A stretch of 47,338 nucleotides of DNA from Propionibacteriaceae bacterium (GTDB lineage: Bacteria; Actinomycetota; Actinomycetes; Propionibacteriales; Propionibacteriaceae), in contig JAUNKK010000017.1 in the NCBI GenBank assembly GCA_030532825.1, positions 1 to 47,338 on the forward strand, given 5' to 3'. The position numbers and the translations under genes are program-made. Below the pieces are notes generated by a model. It had not been told where the DNA came from. It was given only the letters and a program-made list of their open reading frames with translations, and did not search any database. Shown here one piece after another: positions 36,581-45,091 of the stretch (positions are counted from its first letter, which is position 1; the number at the start of each line of letters is the position of its first letter).

Positions 36581-38029
36581 ATGCGTAGGCAGTTCGGCGC
36601 AACAACGGCGACGCCTGTACCGGTCGGGGCGCGGGTCCGCGCCCGGCTGGCGCTCTTGATCGCCCTACTGGTCCCGCTGCTGTTGGGCATTTGTGGGGGT
36701 TTGCTGCCGGTACTGGTGGTGGGATTGATCCTGAGCATTGCCGGCTACCTGGTCATGGCGGCCGTTGCGGTGTGGTTTGTGGTCGTGGCGCTCAAGCAGT
36801 CCACCTCCTTGGGGGGAAGCTGGGTGGGTTTCCGGTTCGTCGACACCCGTACCGGCCAGCCGAACGGGACGTCGGTGCTGCTGAAGTACCTTGTTCAAGC
36901 GGCCTTCGAAGTTGCGACCCTGGGGGTCGGGCCCATCTCGTATTTCTTCACCTATGAAGATGGCGGTCAGTGGCTTGACCGCGTCTTCCACCTGAAAGCT
37001 GTCATGATGACTGACTCTGAATCCACTTCCCAGAAAGCCGACGCGTCGGCGACACCGGTACCGCGACCGAACGTGGCCACCCCCTTTAGTTCACCGCAGA
37101 GCCGTGCTTTCGACCCAATGCCGCAGCGAGGAGCCTCGCCGTCACCTGCTTCGCCGCAACGGCCCGCTCCGGCCCCCCCGGCCCCTGGGTTCTCTGCCCC
37201 CCAGCCCTCGGGCTTTGCCACAGTGGCGCCGGCGGCACCCTCGCCGGTGCCTGCACCGCCCCAACCCCGGTCCGGACAGCCGTCCTCACCGGCGCCATTC
37301 CAAGGTATTTCCGTGCCGCAGCCAGCGAGCAGACCTTCGCCGGCGAGCCTGTTTGAGCCGAGCCCGGCAGCAGCCAGTCCGGAGCCATCTGCCCCCCCTC
37401 CCAGCGCATCACCTGTGCCACAGCCGTCGCCCTTCTCGCCACTGGCTTCACCCCAAGCCTCCGTATTCCCGTCGCCCTCGTCCCCCGACTCGGCAGGGCA
37501 GCGGGCAAGTCACGCCTGGGCGACTTCGCCCAACGCGCCGGTGTTCCCCCCGGTCACCCACATTCCGGCTCGGGCCACGGAATACGAACCTGCGGAAACC
37601 GTGGCCATCAAGCCAACCCACGCGGCGCGTGCCATGACGGAGGACCCCTGCCAGTTGGAGGACGCGACCGTAGCCGATATCGCGGGGGCGAGTTCGCTGG
37701 CTGCTATGTCACAGGAAGTCATCCTGGATGATGGTCAGCGCCTGAAGGTTGACGAGCCCTTGGTGCTAGGCCGCAACCCCCTGGTGCCCGATGCCTATCC
37801 GAACGCCCGTTCCGTCCAAATCATGGACGAGACCATGCGACTCTCCAAGACCCACCTCGTGTTGTACCCGGAGGATCGGCGCATCTACGTGGTGGACATC
37901 GGCGCTACGAACGGTGTCTACGTTGAGATCCATCACGAGCGCTCCCGTCTAGTGCCGCGTGAACCGCGCGAGTTGCGGAAGGAAGACCTGATTCACTTCG
38001 GCGGCCGTACCCTCAGGCTGGCGCCCTGA
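36581..38029 (+). CDS. RDD-like membrane protein with C-terminal FHA domain
   Basis: About 482 residues. Residues 1-140 carry hydrophobic helices and an RDD-like pattern (LGGSWVGFRFVDTRTGQ, then QWLDRVFHLKAV). Residues about 150-340 form a Pro/Ser/Ala-rich disordered linker. The C-terminus (about 380-480) is an FHA domain with LGRNP, SKTHLVLY and IGATNGVYV, the phosphothreonine-binding residues Arg, Ser, His and Asn. Of three successive ATGs (36575, 36578, 36581) the last has correct spacing to GAGGAG (36569-36574). Likely docks a phosphorylated partner of the kinase encoded two genes downstream. Confidence 0.88.
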   Translation: MRRQFGATTATPVPVGARVRARLALLIALLVPLLLGICGGLLPVLVVGLILSIAGYLVMAAVAVWFVVVALKQSTSLGGSWVGFRFVDTRTGQPNGTSVLLKYLVQAAFEVATLGVGPISYFFTYEDGGQWLDRVFHLKAVMMTDSESTSQKADASATPVPRPNVATPFSSPQSRAFDPMPQRGASPSPASPQRPAPAPPAPGFSAPQPSGFATVAPAAPSPVPAPPQPRSGQPSSPAPFQGISVPQPASRPSPASLFEPSPAAASPEPSAPPPSASPVPQPSPFSPLASPQASVFPSPSSPDSAGQRASHAWATSPNAPVFPPVTHIPARATEYEPAETVAIKPTHAARAMTEDPCQLEDATVADIAGASSLAAMSQEVILDDGQRLKVDEPLVLGRNPLVPDAYPNARSVQIMDETMRLSKTHLVLYPEDRRIYVVDIGATNGVYVEIHHERSRLVPREPRELRKEDLIHFGGRTLRLAP

Positions 38030-38054
38030 CCATTCCCGGATGCGGAGGGAACTG

Positions 38055-39062
38055 GTGGACATCTCCAGCGAGGTCAGGTGGAGCCCGGGCGAGTACACCG
38101 CGTTCGCCTGGGCCGATGGTTTTGCTCTGCTCGCTCCCAGCATTGAGACATCGCTGGCACAACAGCTGAGATTGCTGCTGCAAGACGGTTCGGAACTTGG
38201 AGCTTTTGTCCGTGCCCTCGCGCATGGCACAGACCTGGGTTTCCTAGACTTGCCGCCATTTGGGGTGGCGATCCGGGACGGCGACCGGTGGCATCTAGCG
38301 GTTCGTGGGAACCTCACGATGGCTTTTCAGCGCGGGCGCGGCCCGGAGCGACTCACGGGCGTAGGCGTACCCACCTGGGACGAGCGGGTGATCTCGGGCG
38401 TCATGGCATTGAAAATGGGCTGGCCGCAGTCAGGCGCCGCTGCGTATGAGGGCGGCTTAGTCGCCGCCGCCGGTATCGGTTTTGGTGCCTTCACCGACGA
38501 GGAGCCCGTGACAACACCGCGGCGCGTACGTGAGGAACCCGAGCCTGAGGCGGACTATCTGGGGGGCGACACTGTCGACGACGAGGTCTCGCCCAGTCCT
38601 CAGTATCACGGGGCGGTCCGCTTGGCTGCCAAATTCTGTGGCCGTCTGCATCCAAACCCCCCCGACCGAGCGCGGTGCTTCATTTGTGACGACCTCGTGG
38701 CGGGGCCGCTCCGGCAGGCCAGGCGCCCACAACTCGGTTGGCTGCGCGCTCCGCACAAAGAACCTATCGCCCTCAACGGGCCGGTGGTCGTAGGGCGCCA
38801 TCCCACCGCTACCGCGTTGCCTCTGGAGGAGCCGCCGGAGCTTTTGACCTTGTCATACCGGCATGTTTCGGGGAATCACCTGGCGATCCTGCTGGATGGC
38901 TGGCGGGTTTTGGTCCAAGATTTGGAGAGTACAAACGGGACATGCTTACGGCGCAGGGCCAAACTGCCCGTGCGATTGCCACACCAGGCTATTACTCTGC
39001 TCCCTGGAGACGTGATTGATCTGGGTCACGATCTACTCTTACATCTCGATCGGATTCCTTGA
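38055..39062 (+). CDS. FHA domain protein with central Cys/His zinc-ribbon-like motif
   Basis: 335 residues. The N-terminal domain (about 1-150) belongs to a family seen in actinobacterial kinase/FHA clusters, with a WxPGEY start and a late VPTWDERVI motif; its function is unknown. A central CGRLHPNPPDRARCFIC motif (about 200) looks like a metal-binding ribbon. A C-terminal FHA domain follows with VVGRHP, YRHVSGNHLAIL and LESTNGTCLRRR. GTG 38055 is preferred: GGAGGG (38044-38049) sits five bases upstream, whereas ATG 38040 has no ribosome site. The stop overlaps the kinase start by one base (TGATG). Confidence 0.88.
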   Translation: MDISSEVRWSPGEYTAFAWADGFALLAPSIETSLAQQLRLLLQDGSELGAFVRALAHGTDLGFLDLPPFGVAIRDGDRWHLAVRGNLTMAFQRGRGPERLTGVGVPTWDERVISGVMALKMGWPQSGAAAYEGGLVAAAGIGFGAFTDEEPVTTPRRVREEPEPEADYLGGDTVDDEVSPSPQYHGAVRLAAKFCGRLHPNPPDRARCFICDDLVAGPLRQARRPQLGWLRAPHKEPIALNGPVVVGRHPTATALPLEEPPELLTLSYRHVSGNHLAILLDGWRVLVQDLESTNGTCLRRRAKLPVRLPHQAITLLPGDVIDLGHDLLLHLDRIP

Positions 39063-40642
39063 TGGCACAGCGAACGACGCCCCCGGAGATACCGGGCTTC
39101 ACCTACATCGAGTGGCTCGGTGGTGGGGGCTTCGCTGACGTCTTCCGGTACCGGGACTCCCTGGGTCGGGGGGTCGCAGTGAAGGTGCTGCACCAGACCG
39201 TCAACGAGACGGCTTTCAATGCTTTCGCGGCCGAGGCCGTGCTCATGGCTCGCCTGTCAGGGCATCCGAACATCGTCACCATCCACAGTTCTGGGCTATC
39301 GGCTGACGGGCGGCCCTTCCTGGTCATGGAGGAGTGCTCCACGGCGCACCTGGGCACCCGTGTCTCGAACGGTGTGCTTGCCACTACCCTCGCGATGGAG
39401 TACACCGTCCAACTGGCGGGTGCCGTGGAGACCGTGCATCGTCAGAACATCCTGCACCGCGACATCAAGCCCGCCAACATTCTTTTCACGGGCTTCCAGC
39501 GCCCGGCACTAACCGACTTTGGCATCTCAGCCTCCCAGGACTATTCGGCTAACGCACACGCGCTCAGCCCGCTGTGGGCGCCTTCCGAGATGCACCCCGA
39601 CTCCCCGCTGGAGACAGGGCCCTGGAGCGATGTCTTCTCCCTGGCAGCGACGATGTGGGCCATGCTCGTGGGACGCAGCCCCTTGGCCGTGCCGGGCGGC
39701 GACAACGAACGCCACACCCTGCGGGAGCGGGCCCGAACATTTGTGGCCCCCAGGACCGGGCGCCCCGACGTGCCAGAGATGCTTGAGCAAGTGCTCAGCA
39801 CCGCCATGGCGGCGCACCCTGCCCGCCGGTACAGCTCAGCGCTGGAATTCGCCCGCGCCATCCAAGCGGTCCAGGGCGCCATGGGTGTTCCAGTCACGCC
39901 TGTGGACGTCTTGACCGAATCGGAAGACCACACCGCCTACGGAACCTCACACCGCGAGCCAGGCACGGTCGAGCCAGGCTGGCTGTTGGGTGACTCTGGC
40001 TCTATGCTCACCTCCGGCTACACCATGGGCATGTCCTCGCTGACAGGCGGCTATACCTTCCACGACCCGCTCAGTCCTGCTTTCGATCCGACGCCCCCGG
40101 GGGTGTCGACTGGCGCCCCCGGGCCGGGGGTGCTGCTGCGTGGGCAGGGGTTTGCCCAAGCGGGGCTGCGGCACGTCGAAGGCCTGCCGGTGCCAACTCC
40201 CAAAAGCCCCGACGCGGACCCTGCGGCTGCCGCGGAGGCCGAGCAGAAGAAGCGGGCCCGACGGCATCGGAACATCCTGTTGGCCGGTACCTTGACGATC
40301 GCCGCCGCTGTAACCGCTGGTGTGTTGTTCTTCAACGGCATCATCGGCCCCGACAAGGAGGAGCCGCCACGTGACCGGGGCACCAAGTCTGTGCCTGCGG
40401 TTGAGAATCTGAGCGGTCAAGTTACCGGCCAGCAGGTCGAGTTCACGTGGACCAATCCGGATCCGCAGCCCGCCGACTCCTATCTCGTAGAGATCCTCGG
40501 TGCGGAGGAAAACAAGACTCAAACGGTGACCGAATCCAGCACGATCGTCCCGGTGCAGGGAGAACAGACCTGTATCCAAGTCCAGTTACGCCGTGCCCGC
40601 GGCCAGGTTTCACAGCCCGTCACGGGGTGCGCTCCCGCCTAG
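39062..40642 (+). CDS. Transmembrane Ser/Thr protein kinase (PknB-like) with extracellular Fn3-like domain
   Basis: 526 residues. Kinase domain about 10-270: glycine loop LGGGGFADVF, VAVKVL lysine, HRDIKPANIL with Asp134, and DFG Asp152. A juxtamembrane linker of about 130 residues follows, one TM (about 404-423), and an outer Fn3-like domain of about 90 residues with two Cys near the C-terminus that could form a disulfide. There are no PASTA repeats. The APE-like motif reads APSE. ATG 39062 shares one base with the FHA gene stop. The two FHA proteins upstream are the expected readers of its phosphorylation. The 3' end overlaps the convergent gene by 23 bases. Confidence 0.94.
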   Translation: MAQRTTPPEIPGFTYIEWLGGGGFADVFRYRDSLGRGVAVKVLHQTVNETAFNAFAAEAVLMARLSGHPNIVTIHSSGLSADGRPFLVMEECSTAHLGTRVSNGVLATTLAMEYTVQLAGAVETVHRQNILHRDIKPANILFTGFQRPALTDFGISASQDYSANAHALSPLWAPSEMHPDSPLETGPWSDVFSLAATMWAMLVGRSPLAVPGGDNERHTLRERARTFVAPRTGRPDVPEMLEQVLSTAMAAHPARRYSSALEFARAIQAVQGAMGVPVTPVDVLTESEDHTAYGTSHREPGTVEPGWLLGDSGSMLTSGYTMGMSSLTGGYTFHDPLSPAFDPTPPGVSTGAPGPGVLLRGQGFAQAGLRHVEGLPVPTPKSPDADPAAAAEAEQKKRARRHRNILLAGTLTIAAAVTAGVLFFNGIIGPDKEEPPRDRGTKSVPAVENLSGQVTGQQVEFTWTNPDPQPADSYLVEILGAEENKTQTVTESSTIVPVQGEQTCIQVQLRRARGQVSQPVTGCAPA

Positions 40643-42245
40643 GTCTCATGATGGCCACGGCGAGGGCATAGAGTGTCACGAGCACGCCGGCGGGCCACCA
40701 CGGGGGCAACATGGCGGTTGTCAGCAGCTGCCAGGCGGCGCACCCGGTTGTCTCGGGGCACAGCCACGAGGCGGTCCAAGATTGCAACATCTGATTGCGG
40801 GCCATGGTGGGGTAGAACAGGCCGAGCACGACGGCCACCACGCCGATCAGCGTCGGCACTAAGCAGCGGAACTGGGTTTGGCCTAGGACCAACCAGCAGA
40901 CCGTGAAGGTAGGAAAGACCCACCAGGCGAACATGGTGCTGGCCGTCAGAAGCACGGACGGCCAGTCGGGGGTCACCAACTGGGTACGCAGCAGAATTGT
41001 CGCCCAGCCCACGCCAAGCGCGACACCCGGTAGGGCGGTGGCGAACCAGAGCCAGGTGCGCCGTCGAGCCATCTGTGTTGGGTCTTCGTCAGGCTCCAGC
41101 GGTGTGGCGGTGATCACCACCCCGTATAGCAACGCCAGCAAGCAGCCAAGGAAGGGCGCGACGGCCGCCCCGAGGAAGCTGTAGAACAGCGACGGGCTGG
41201 CCTCGGCGGAGACCAGCAGGGTGCCGAGCCGTAGATCTCCCGACGCCAGAATCCCTCCGCACAGGGCTAGCGCGTGCAGGCTGGCCACCGCCCCGGGGCT
41301 GAAACGGGGATGAGCGGCGAACACAGCGGTGACGGACGCGAGTACGAGGGTCGCAGCAAACTGACATGCGGGGTACAGCCACCACCAGCGCGGATCAAGC
41401 CCTGGCAGGATCTCGTACAAAAGCTGCCCCCACAGCGCCCACACAATGGTGAACATCACGCCGATCCCCAGCATGATGAGCGTGCCGAGCCAACGTTGGG
41501 CAGTGAGGGCACCGGACGGGACGTCCTCCGCGACTTCGGCGGAAGCTAACCGCCGGATGAGCTTCGCCCCGGATGACTCGACGGCAGCGATCAGTGCAAT
41601 GGCCCGGGCCGGGGTGGACGTGGGACGGTCTGCTAGATCGGCCACCCAGGGGATCTCCATCAGATCGGGATGGCGCTCGGCGACAGTGAGGAACTCGGTG
41701 CGCAACGCGTCCTGCTGGGTCGGGTCCAAGGCAAGCCGCCACGTGAACAACAGCGCCGCTTTCGTGACCTCGTTGCGTTGCCGCCCGATCTCCTCCGGCA
41801 GTGCCGCGATGGCTTCCTCCAGTAGGTCGCGCCAACGATCTGCCAAGGTTGCCAACTCTGGTCGTCCGGCTGCGCGTCCGAGGATCGCGAGCGCCTCCCC
41901 AGGGAACAGATCCTCCAGGAGACCCGGCTGATAGGCCACCTGAGCCAGCCCCATCGGGTCCGCGAGGTTCAGGCCGCGAAGGACGATCCGGCCATCGTCA
42001 GCCAGGGCCGTAGCGATGAGGGCGGTTGCCGCCACCTGAGTCAGGGTGTATGCATGAGTGGAGGCTTCCCGGACGGCCTCAGCGCGAGGACCGCCTTGGG
42101 CCCAGATCACCACCTCTGACAGACGGTCCGCCAGAATGTCCGGGCCCCCCTCGCGGAGCACCGCGGCCACGTCTGTCTCCGTCGCTGCCAAGCGTTGACC
42201 GAAGGCGAGCGGCGCCCGGTTGTCGACCGATGGTGCTTCCCCCAT
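40620..42245 (-). CDS. Multi-pass membrane protein of unknown function
   Basis: 541 residues, family not recognised. The first 240 residues are soluble and alpha-helical, rich in Ala/Leu/Glu, resembling a helical repeat domain. The rest holds about seven hydrophobic helices (GTLIMLGIGVMFTIVWALWG onwards). ATG 42245 has an AGGAAGAAGGG ribosome site. The final 23 bases overlap the 3' end of the kinase gene on the other strand, with no terminator between. The orientation suggests a separate transcription unit from the kinase operon. Confidence 0.78.
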   Translation of the reverse strand: MGEAPSVDNRAPLAFGQRLAATETDVAAVLREGGPDILADRLSEVVIWAQGGPRAEAVREASTHAYTLTQVAATALIATALADDGRIVLRGLNLADPMGLAQVAYQPGLLEDLFPGEALAILGRAAGRPELATLADRWRDLLEEAIAALPEEIGRQRNEVTKAALLFTWRLALDPTQQDALRTEFLTVAERHPDLMEIPWVADLADRPTSTPARAIALIAAVESSGAKLIRRLASAEVAEDVPSGALTAQRWLGTLIMLGIGVMFTIVWALWGQLLYEILPGLDPRWWWLYPACQFAATLVLASVTAVFAAHPRFSPGAVASLHALALCGGILASGDLRLGTLLVSAEASPSLFYSFLGAAVAPFLGCLLALLYGVVITATPLEPDEDPTQMARRRTWLWFATALPGVALGVGWATILLRTQLVTPDWPSVLLTASTMFAWWVFPTFTVCWLVLGQTQFRCLVPTLIGVVAVVLGLFYPTMARNQMLQSWTASWLCPETTGCAAWQLLTTAMLPPWWPAGVLVTLYALAVAIMRPRRERTP

Positions 42246-42330
42246 CCCTTCTTCCTAGTCGTGAGGTTGTCTGAACATCCCTCCCTAGGTAAATAGTGGC
42301 AGGCCGCGTGGCCATTTACACACGCCGGGG

Positions 42331-42336
42331 CATAAT
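42331..42336 (+). promoter_or_regulatory. -10-like hexamer for a leaderless start
   Basis: CATAAT (5/6 to TATAAT) ends six bases before ATG 42343. No Shine-Dalgarno is present in the 97-base divergent gap. Confidence 0.5.
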
Positions 42337-42342
42337 CCAGTT

Positions 42343-43152
42343 ATGAGGCTGGTTCCAGATCCCGAGTATCCCGGGGCCTTCCGGGTGCAGTTCGGCGGAG
42401 CCTCCCAGTCCTGGGTTGACCCAAGCCGCCCCGATCTACTGCTGTTCGAGTACGTGGTCCATCTCTCGCTGCTTTTTGAGAGCCTGCTGGGAGCCACGCC
42501 AGCGGATCAACGCCTGCGAGTCGTGCACATCGGTGGCGCGGGCATGACGATCCCACGGTGGATCGCGTGGCGCCGACCAGGGACCGCGCAGATCGTCTGT
42601 GAACCCGATGTTGCGCTGACCGAGGAAGTGCGTCGCAAGCTGCCCCTTCCGCCGCGCAGCGGTATCAAGGTTCGCGACGTTGATGGGCGTAGTGGGGTGG
42701 CGGCCATGCCCGCCGAGTACGCGGACTTAGTGGTGGTGGATGCCTTCGCGGGTGCGCAGGTACCTGCCGACCTGGTGACGACCGAGTTCCTGGACGATGT
42801 GGTGCGGATTGGCCGGGGACGGCGCGCCGTGATCTTCAACGTGACGGATACCTCGCCGTTTCGGTGGAGCAGACGGGTGGCTGCCGGCCTGGCTGAGCGC
42901 TGGCCCGGATGCTTGGTGGGAGCGGAGTCGGCGGTGCTGAAGGGGCGGCGGTTCGGCAACCTGCTGCTGGCCGCCTTTCAGGGACAGATCGCCCTGGCCG
43001 ATCTCCGGCGTGCCACCGCGCCACAGCCCTATCCATACCGCTGGCTCGTGGGTAAGGAACTCGGCGGCTGGGTTGGGGGAGCAGTACCATTCACTGATGC
43101 CGACACCAGTTCCTCACCGCCCCCCTCCGGCCGCAAGCTATGGTTCTTCTAA
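42343..43152 (+). CDS. Spermidine synthase-like methyltransferase-fold protein
   Basis: 269 residues. Rossmann fold of the spermidine synthase/class I methyltransferase type: motif I VVHIGGAGMTIPRWIA (about 60-75), acidic residue CEPDV after strand 2, and DLVVVDAFAGAQVPADL after motif II, with FLDDVVRIGRGRRAVIFNV following. It is shorter than true SpeE and lacks a clear N-terminal beta domain, so polyamine synthesis should not be assumed. Start ATG 42343 has a CATAAT hexamer six bases upstream. Confidence 0.82.
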   Translation: MRLVPDPEYPGAFRVQFGGASQSWVDPSRPDLLLFEYVVHLSLLFESLLGATPADQRLRVVHIGGAGMTIPRWIAWRRPGTAQIVCEPDVALTEEVRRKLPLPPRSGIKVRDVDGRSGVAAMPAEYADLVVVDAFAGAQVPADLVTTEFLDDVVRIGRGRRAVIFNVTDTSPFRWSRRVAAGLAERWPGCLVGAESAVLKGRRFGNLLLAAFQGQIALADLRRATAPQPYPYRWLVGKELGGWVGGAVPFTDADTSSSPPPSGRKLWFF

Positions 43153-43155
43153 TGC

Positions 43156-43161
43156 AAAAAT
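43156..43161 (+). promoter_or_regulatory. Weak -10-like hexamer before the sortase-like gene
   Basis: AAAAAT ends six bases before ATG 43168, where no Shine-Dalgarno is seen. The gene may instead be read through from the spermidine synthase-like gene. Confidence 0.25.
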
Positions 43162-43167
43162 GGCCCC

Positions 43168-43851
43168 ATGACTGAACACACTCCCGGAGAGCCGCCCCGG
43201 CGGCGACCCGGGTTGCGGCTTGCGACCATCGTCGTTTCGCTGGTCCTCGTACTTGGCGCGGCAGGATTCGTCGCCTGGGAGTTCTGGGGAACGGCTGTGG
43301 TGGCCCGCGCCAAGGCCCAGGAACGAGCCGCTGAGTTGCGCGCTCGGTGGGACTTCACCACCCCGCAGGAGCGCTCACAGGTGCCGCGACTCGTCGTGAA
43401 TCCAGGTTCGGGGGAGCCCCAGTGGCTGATGCGGATCCCCGAGTTGTGGGGGGAGGATACGTGGCCGGTCGTCGTGGGGGTCGCTGCCGATGACCTCACA
43501 GGCGGCATCGGCTGGTATCCCGGGACAGCCCAGCCCGGACAACCCGGCAATTTCGGCGTGACGGGCTACTGCCTGACCCGTGGAGAGCCCTTCCGACAGT
43601 TGCGGGAACTCCCCGTCGGGGCCGAAGTGATCGTGGAAACCGCGGACGCTACATTCACCTATGAACTGATGTCGTCAGCGGCCAGCCTGACGGTTCAGCA
43701 GGATGACTCCTGGGTTCTCGACCCCGTGCCTGGCCGGCCCGATGAGACTCCTTCCCAGGCGCTCATGACGCTGACCACCTGCGAAGACCTGTACCCGACG
43801 TCCGAACGCTCAGTCGCGTTCGGTGTCCTAAAAACGACGGAGCTGAAATGA
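43168..43851 (+). CDS. Class E sortase-like protein with catalytic His replaced by Tyr
   Basis: 227 residues. N-terminal TM (about 19-41), then a sortase fold. WYPGTAQPGQPGNFGVTGY aligns with the class E segment that normally ends in AGHR; here Tyr134 replaces the catalytic His and Cys135 the following Arg. The TLTTC motif with Cys205 and the later Arg214 (SERSVAFG) are kept. Loss of the His makes normal transpeptidation doubtful. The stop overlaps the pyrE start by four bases (ATGA). No classical LPXTG/LAXTG substrate with membrane tail is in the window. Confidence 0.85.
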   Translation: MTEHTPGEPPRRRPGLRLATIVVSLVLVLGAAGFVAWEFWGTAVVARAKAQERAAELRARWDFTTPQERSQVPRLVVNPGSGEPQWLMRIPELWGEDTWPVVVGVAADDLTGGIGWYPGTAQPGQPGNFGVTGYCLTRGEPFRQLRELPVGAEVIVETADATFTYELMSSAASLTVQQDDSWVLDPVPGRPDETPSQALMTLTTCEDLYPTSERSVAFGVLKTTELK

Positions 43852-44387
43852 CTGACCGTGATCACCTGATTGAAGCCGTCCGTGACTTGGCCGTCATCCG
43901 GGGGCGGGTCACGTTGGCCTCGGGCCAAGCGGCTGACTATTACGTTGATATGCGCCGGGTCACGCTTGATGGGGCGGCCGCCCCGCTCGTGGGGCGGGTG
44001 ATGAACGACCTGGTGGCGGACCTGAGCTTCGACGCCGTCGGAGGGCTGACCCTCGGTGCGGACCCCGTGGCGACGGCGATGCTCCATGCCCGCGCCGCTG
44101 CGGGTGGGCGACTTGACGCTTTTGTGGTGCGCAAAGAAGCCAAAGCTCACGGGCTGCAGCGACGCATTGAGGGGAGCGATGTGGCAGGGCGTCGGGTGTT
44201 GGTCGTGGAAGACACCTCCACGACCGGTGGTTCGGCGCTCACCGCCGTGTCGGCCGTTCGGGAGGCGGGCGGTGAAGTCGTCGCCGTAGCAGTGGTGGTG
44301 GATCGTGCAACGGGGGCGGCCGAGCGGATCGCCGAGGCTGGGCTGGAATACCGTTACGCCCTTGGGCTGGGGGACCTGGGCCTGTGA
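43848..44387 (+). CDS. pyrE: Orotate phosphoribosyltransferase
   Basis: 179 residues. PyrE joins orotate and PRPP to OMP in pyrimidine synthesis. The PRPP-binding loop VLVVEDTSTTGGSAL and the catalytic loop VVRKEAKAHGLQRRIEG are both present, and length is normal. It is translationally coupled to the sortase-like gene by a four-base overlap. A pyrE-SpoU-fba neighbourhood is known from other Actinomycetota. Confidence 0.96.
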   Translation: MTDRDHLIEAVRDLAVIRGRVTLASGQAADYYVDMRRVTLDGAAAPLVGRVMNDLVADLSFDAVGGLTLGADPVATAMLHARAAAGGRLDAFVVRKEAKAHGLQRRIEGSDVAGRRVLVVEDTSTTGGSALTAVSAVREAGGEVVAVAVVVDRATGAAERIAEAGLEYRYALGLGDLGL

Positions 44388-44427
44388 CGCGGTACCGTGT
44401 ACTCAGGCGATGATTGAGGAGAGAGCG

Positions 44428-45018
44428 ATGGAACTTCTAATAGGCATCCTGGTCGTGGTGTTGGTGCTCGTCGTTGTGGTGCTCATGTGGGGCATGTCCG
44501 CGTACAACGGGTTCGTCAAGGCCCGGAACCTGATCCAGGAATCCTGGCGCCAGATCGATGTAGAACTCAACCGCCGCTACGACCTCATCCCCAACCTGAT
44601 TGAGACCGTGCGGGGGGCCGCTGCCCATGAACGGCAGAGCCTTGAGAGCATCGTGGCTTTGCGCAACCAGGCCCTAGCGCTGGCCAATCAGACCGGCGGG
44701 GCTCCCTCGGAGCAGCGGGCGGATGTTGAGGCTCAACTCAGCAACGCCATGAAGGGGCTGATGGTGTCCGTTGAGGCCTACCCGACGCTGCAAGCCAACA
44801 GCAACTTCCTTGAGTTGCAGCGCGAACTCGCCGACACTGAGGACCGCATCGCGGCCAGCCGCCGTTTCTACAATGCCAACGTGCGCAGCTATAACACGCG
44901 GGTGGAGTCGGTGCCCAGCAACATCATTGCTGGGATTGGCAAATTTGAGCGAGCCACCTACTTTGAGGTCAACGACCCGGCAGTCAGGCAAGCCCCAACG
45001 GTGAATTTCGGCGGCTGA
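44428..45018 (+). CDS. lemA: LemA family protein
   Basis: 196 residues. N-terminal membrane helix (about 2-24), then the LemA helical bundle with the signature YNGFVKARNLIQESWRQIDV and LNRRYDLIPNLIETVRG, and the late RRFYNANVRSYNTRV. Start ATG 44428 is chosen because GAGGAGAGAG lies just upstream; the longer frame from 44305 overlaps pyrE. Function of LemA in bacteria is not settled. The usual TPM-domain partner is absent here. Confidence 0.95.
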   Translation: MELLIGILVVVLVLVVVVLMWGMSAYNGFVKARNLIQESWRQIDVELNRRYDLIPNLIETVRGAAAHERQSLESIVALRNQALALANQTGGAPSEQRADVEAQLSNAMKGLMVSVEAYPTLQANSNFLELQRELADTEDRIAASRRFYNANVRSYNTRVESVPSNIIAGIGKFERATYFEVNDPAVRQAPTVNFGG

Positions 45019-45091
45019 GCGCCCAAGCCGGTTCCGTCTGGGCCTGATCTGCCGGTAACGTTGGGGCGTCGCCCAAGCCCGAGGAGTGAGA

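Noticed and set aside
42343-43152. Calling the gene speE (true spermidine synthase)
   Set aside because: The Rossmann core fits, but the N-terminal domain and polyamine-binding residues cannot be recognised with confidence.
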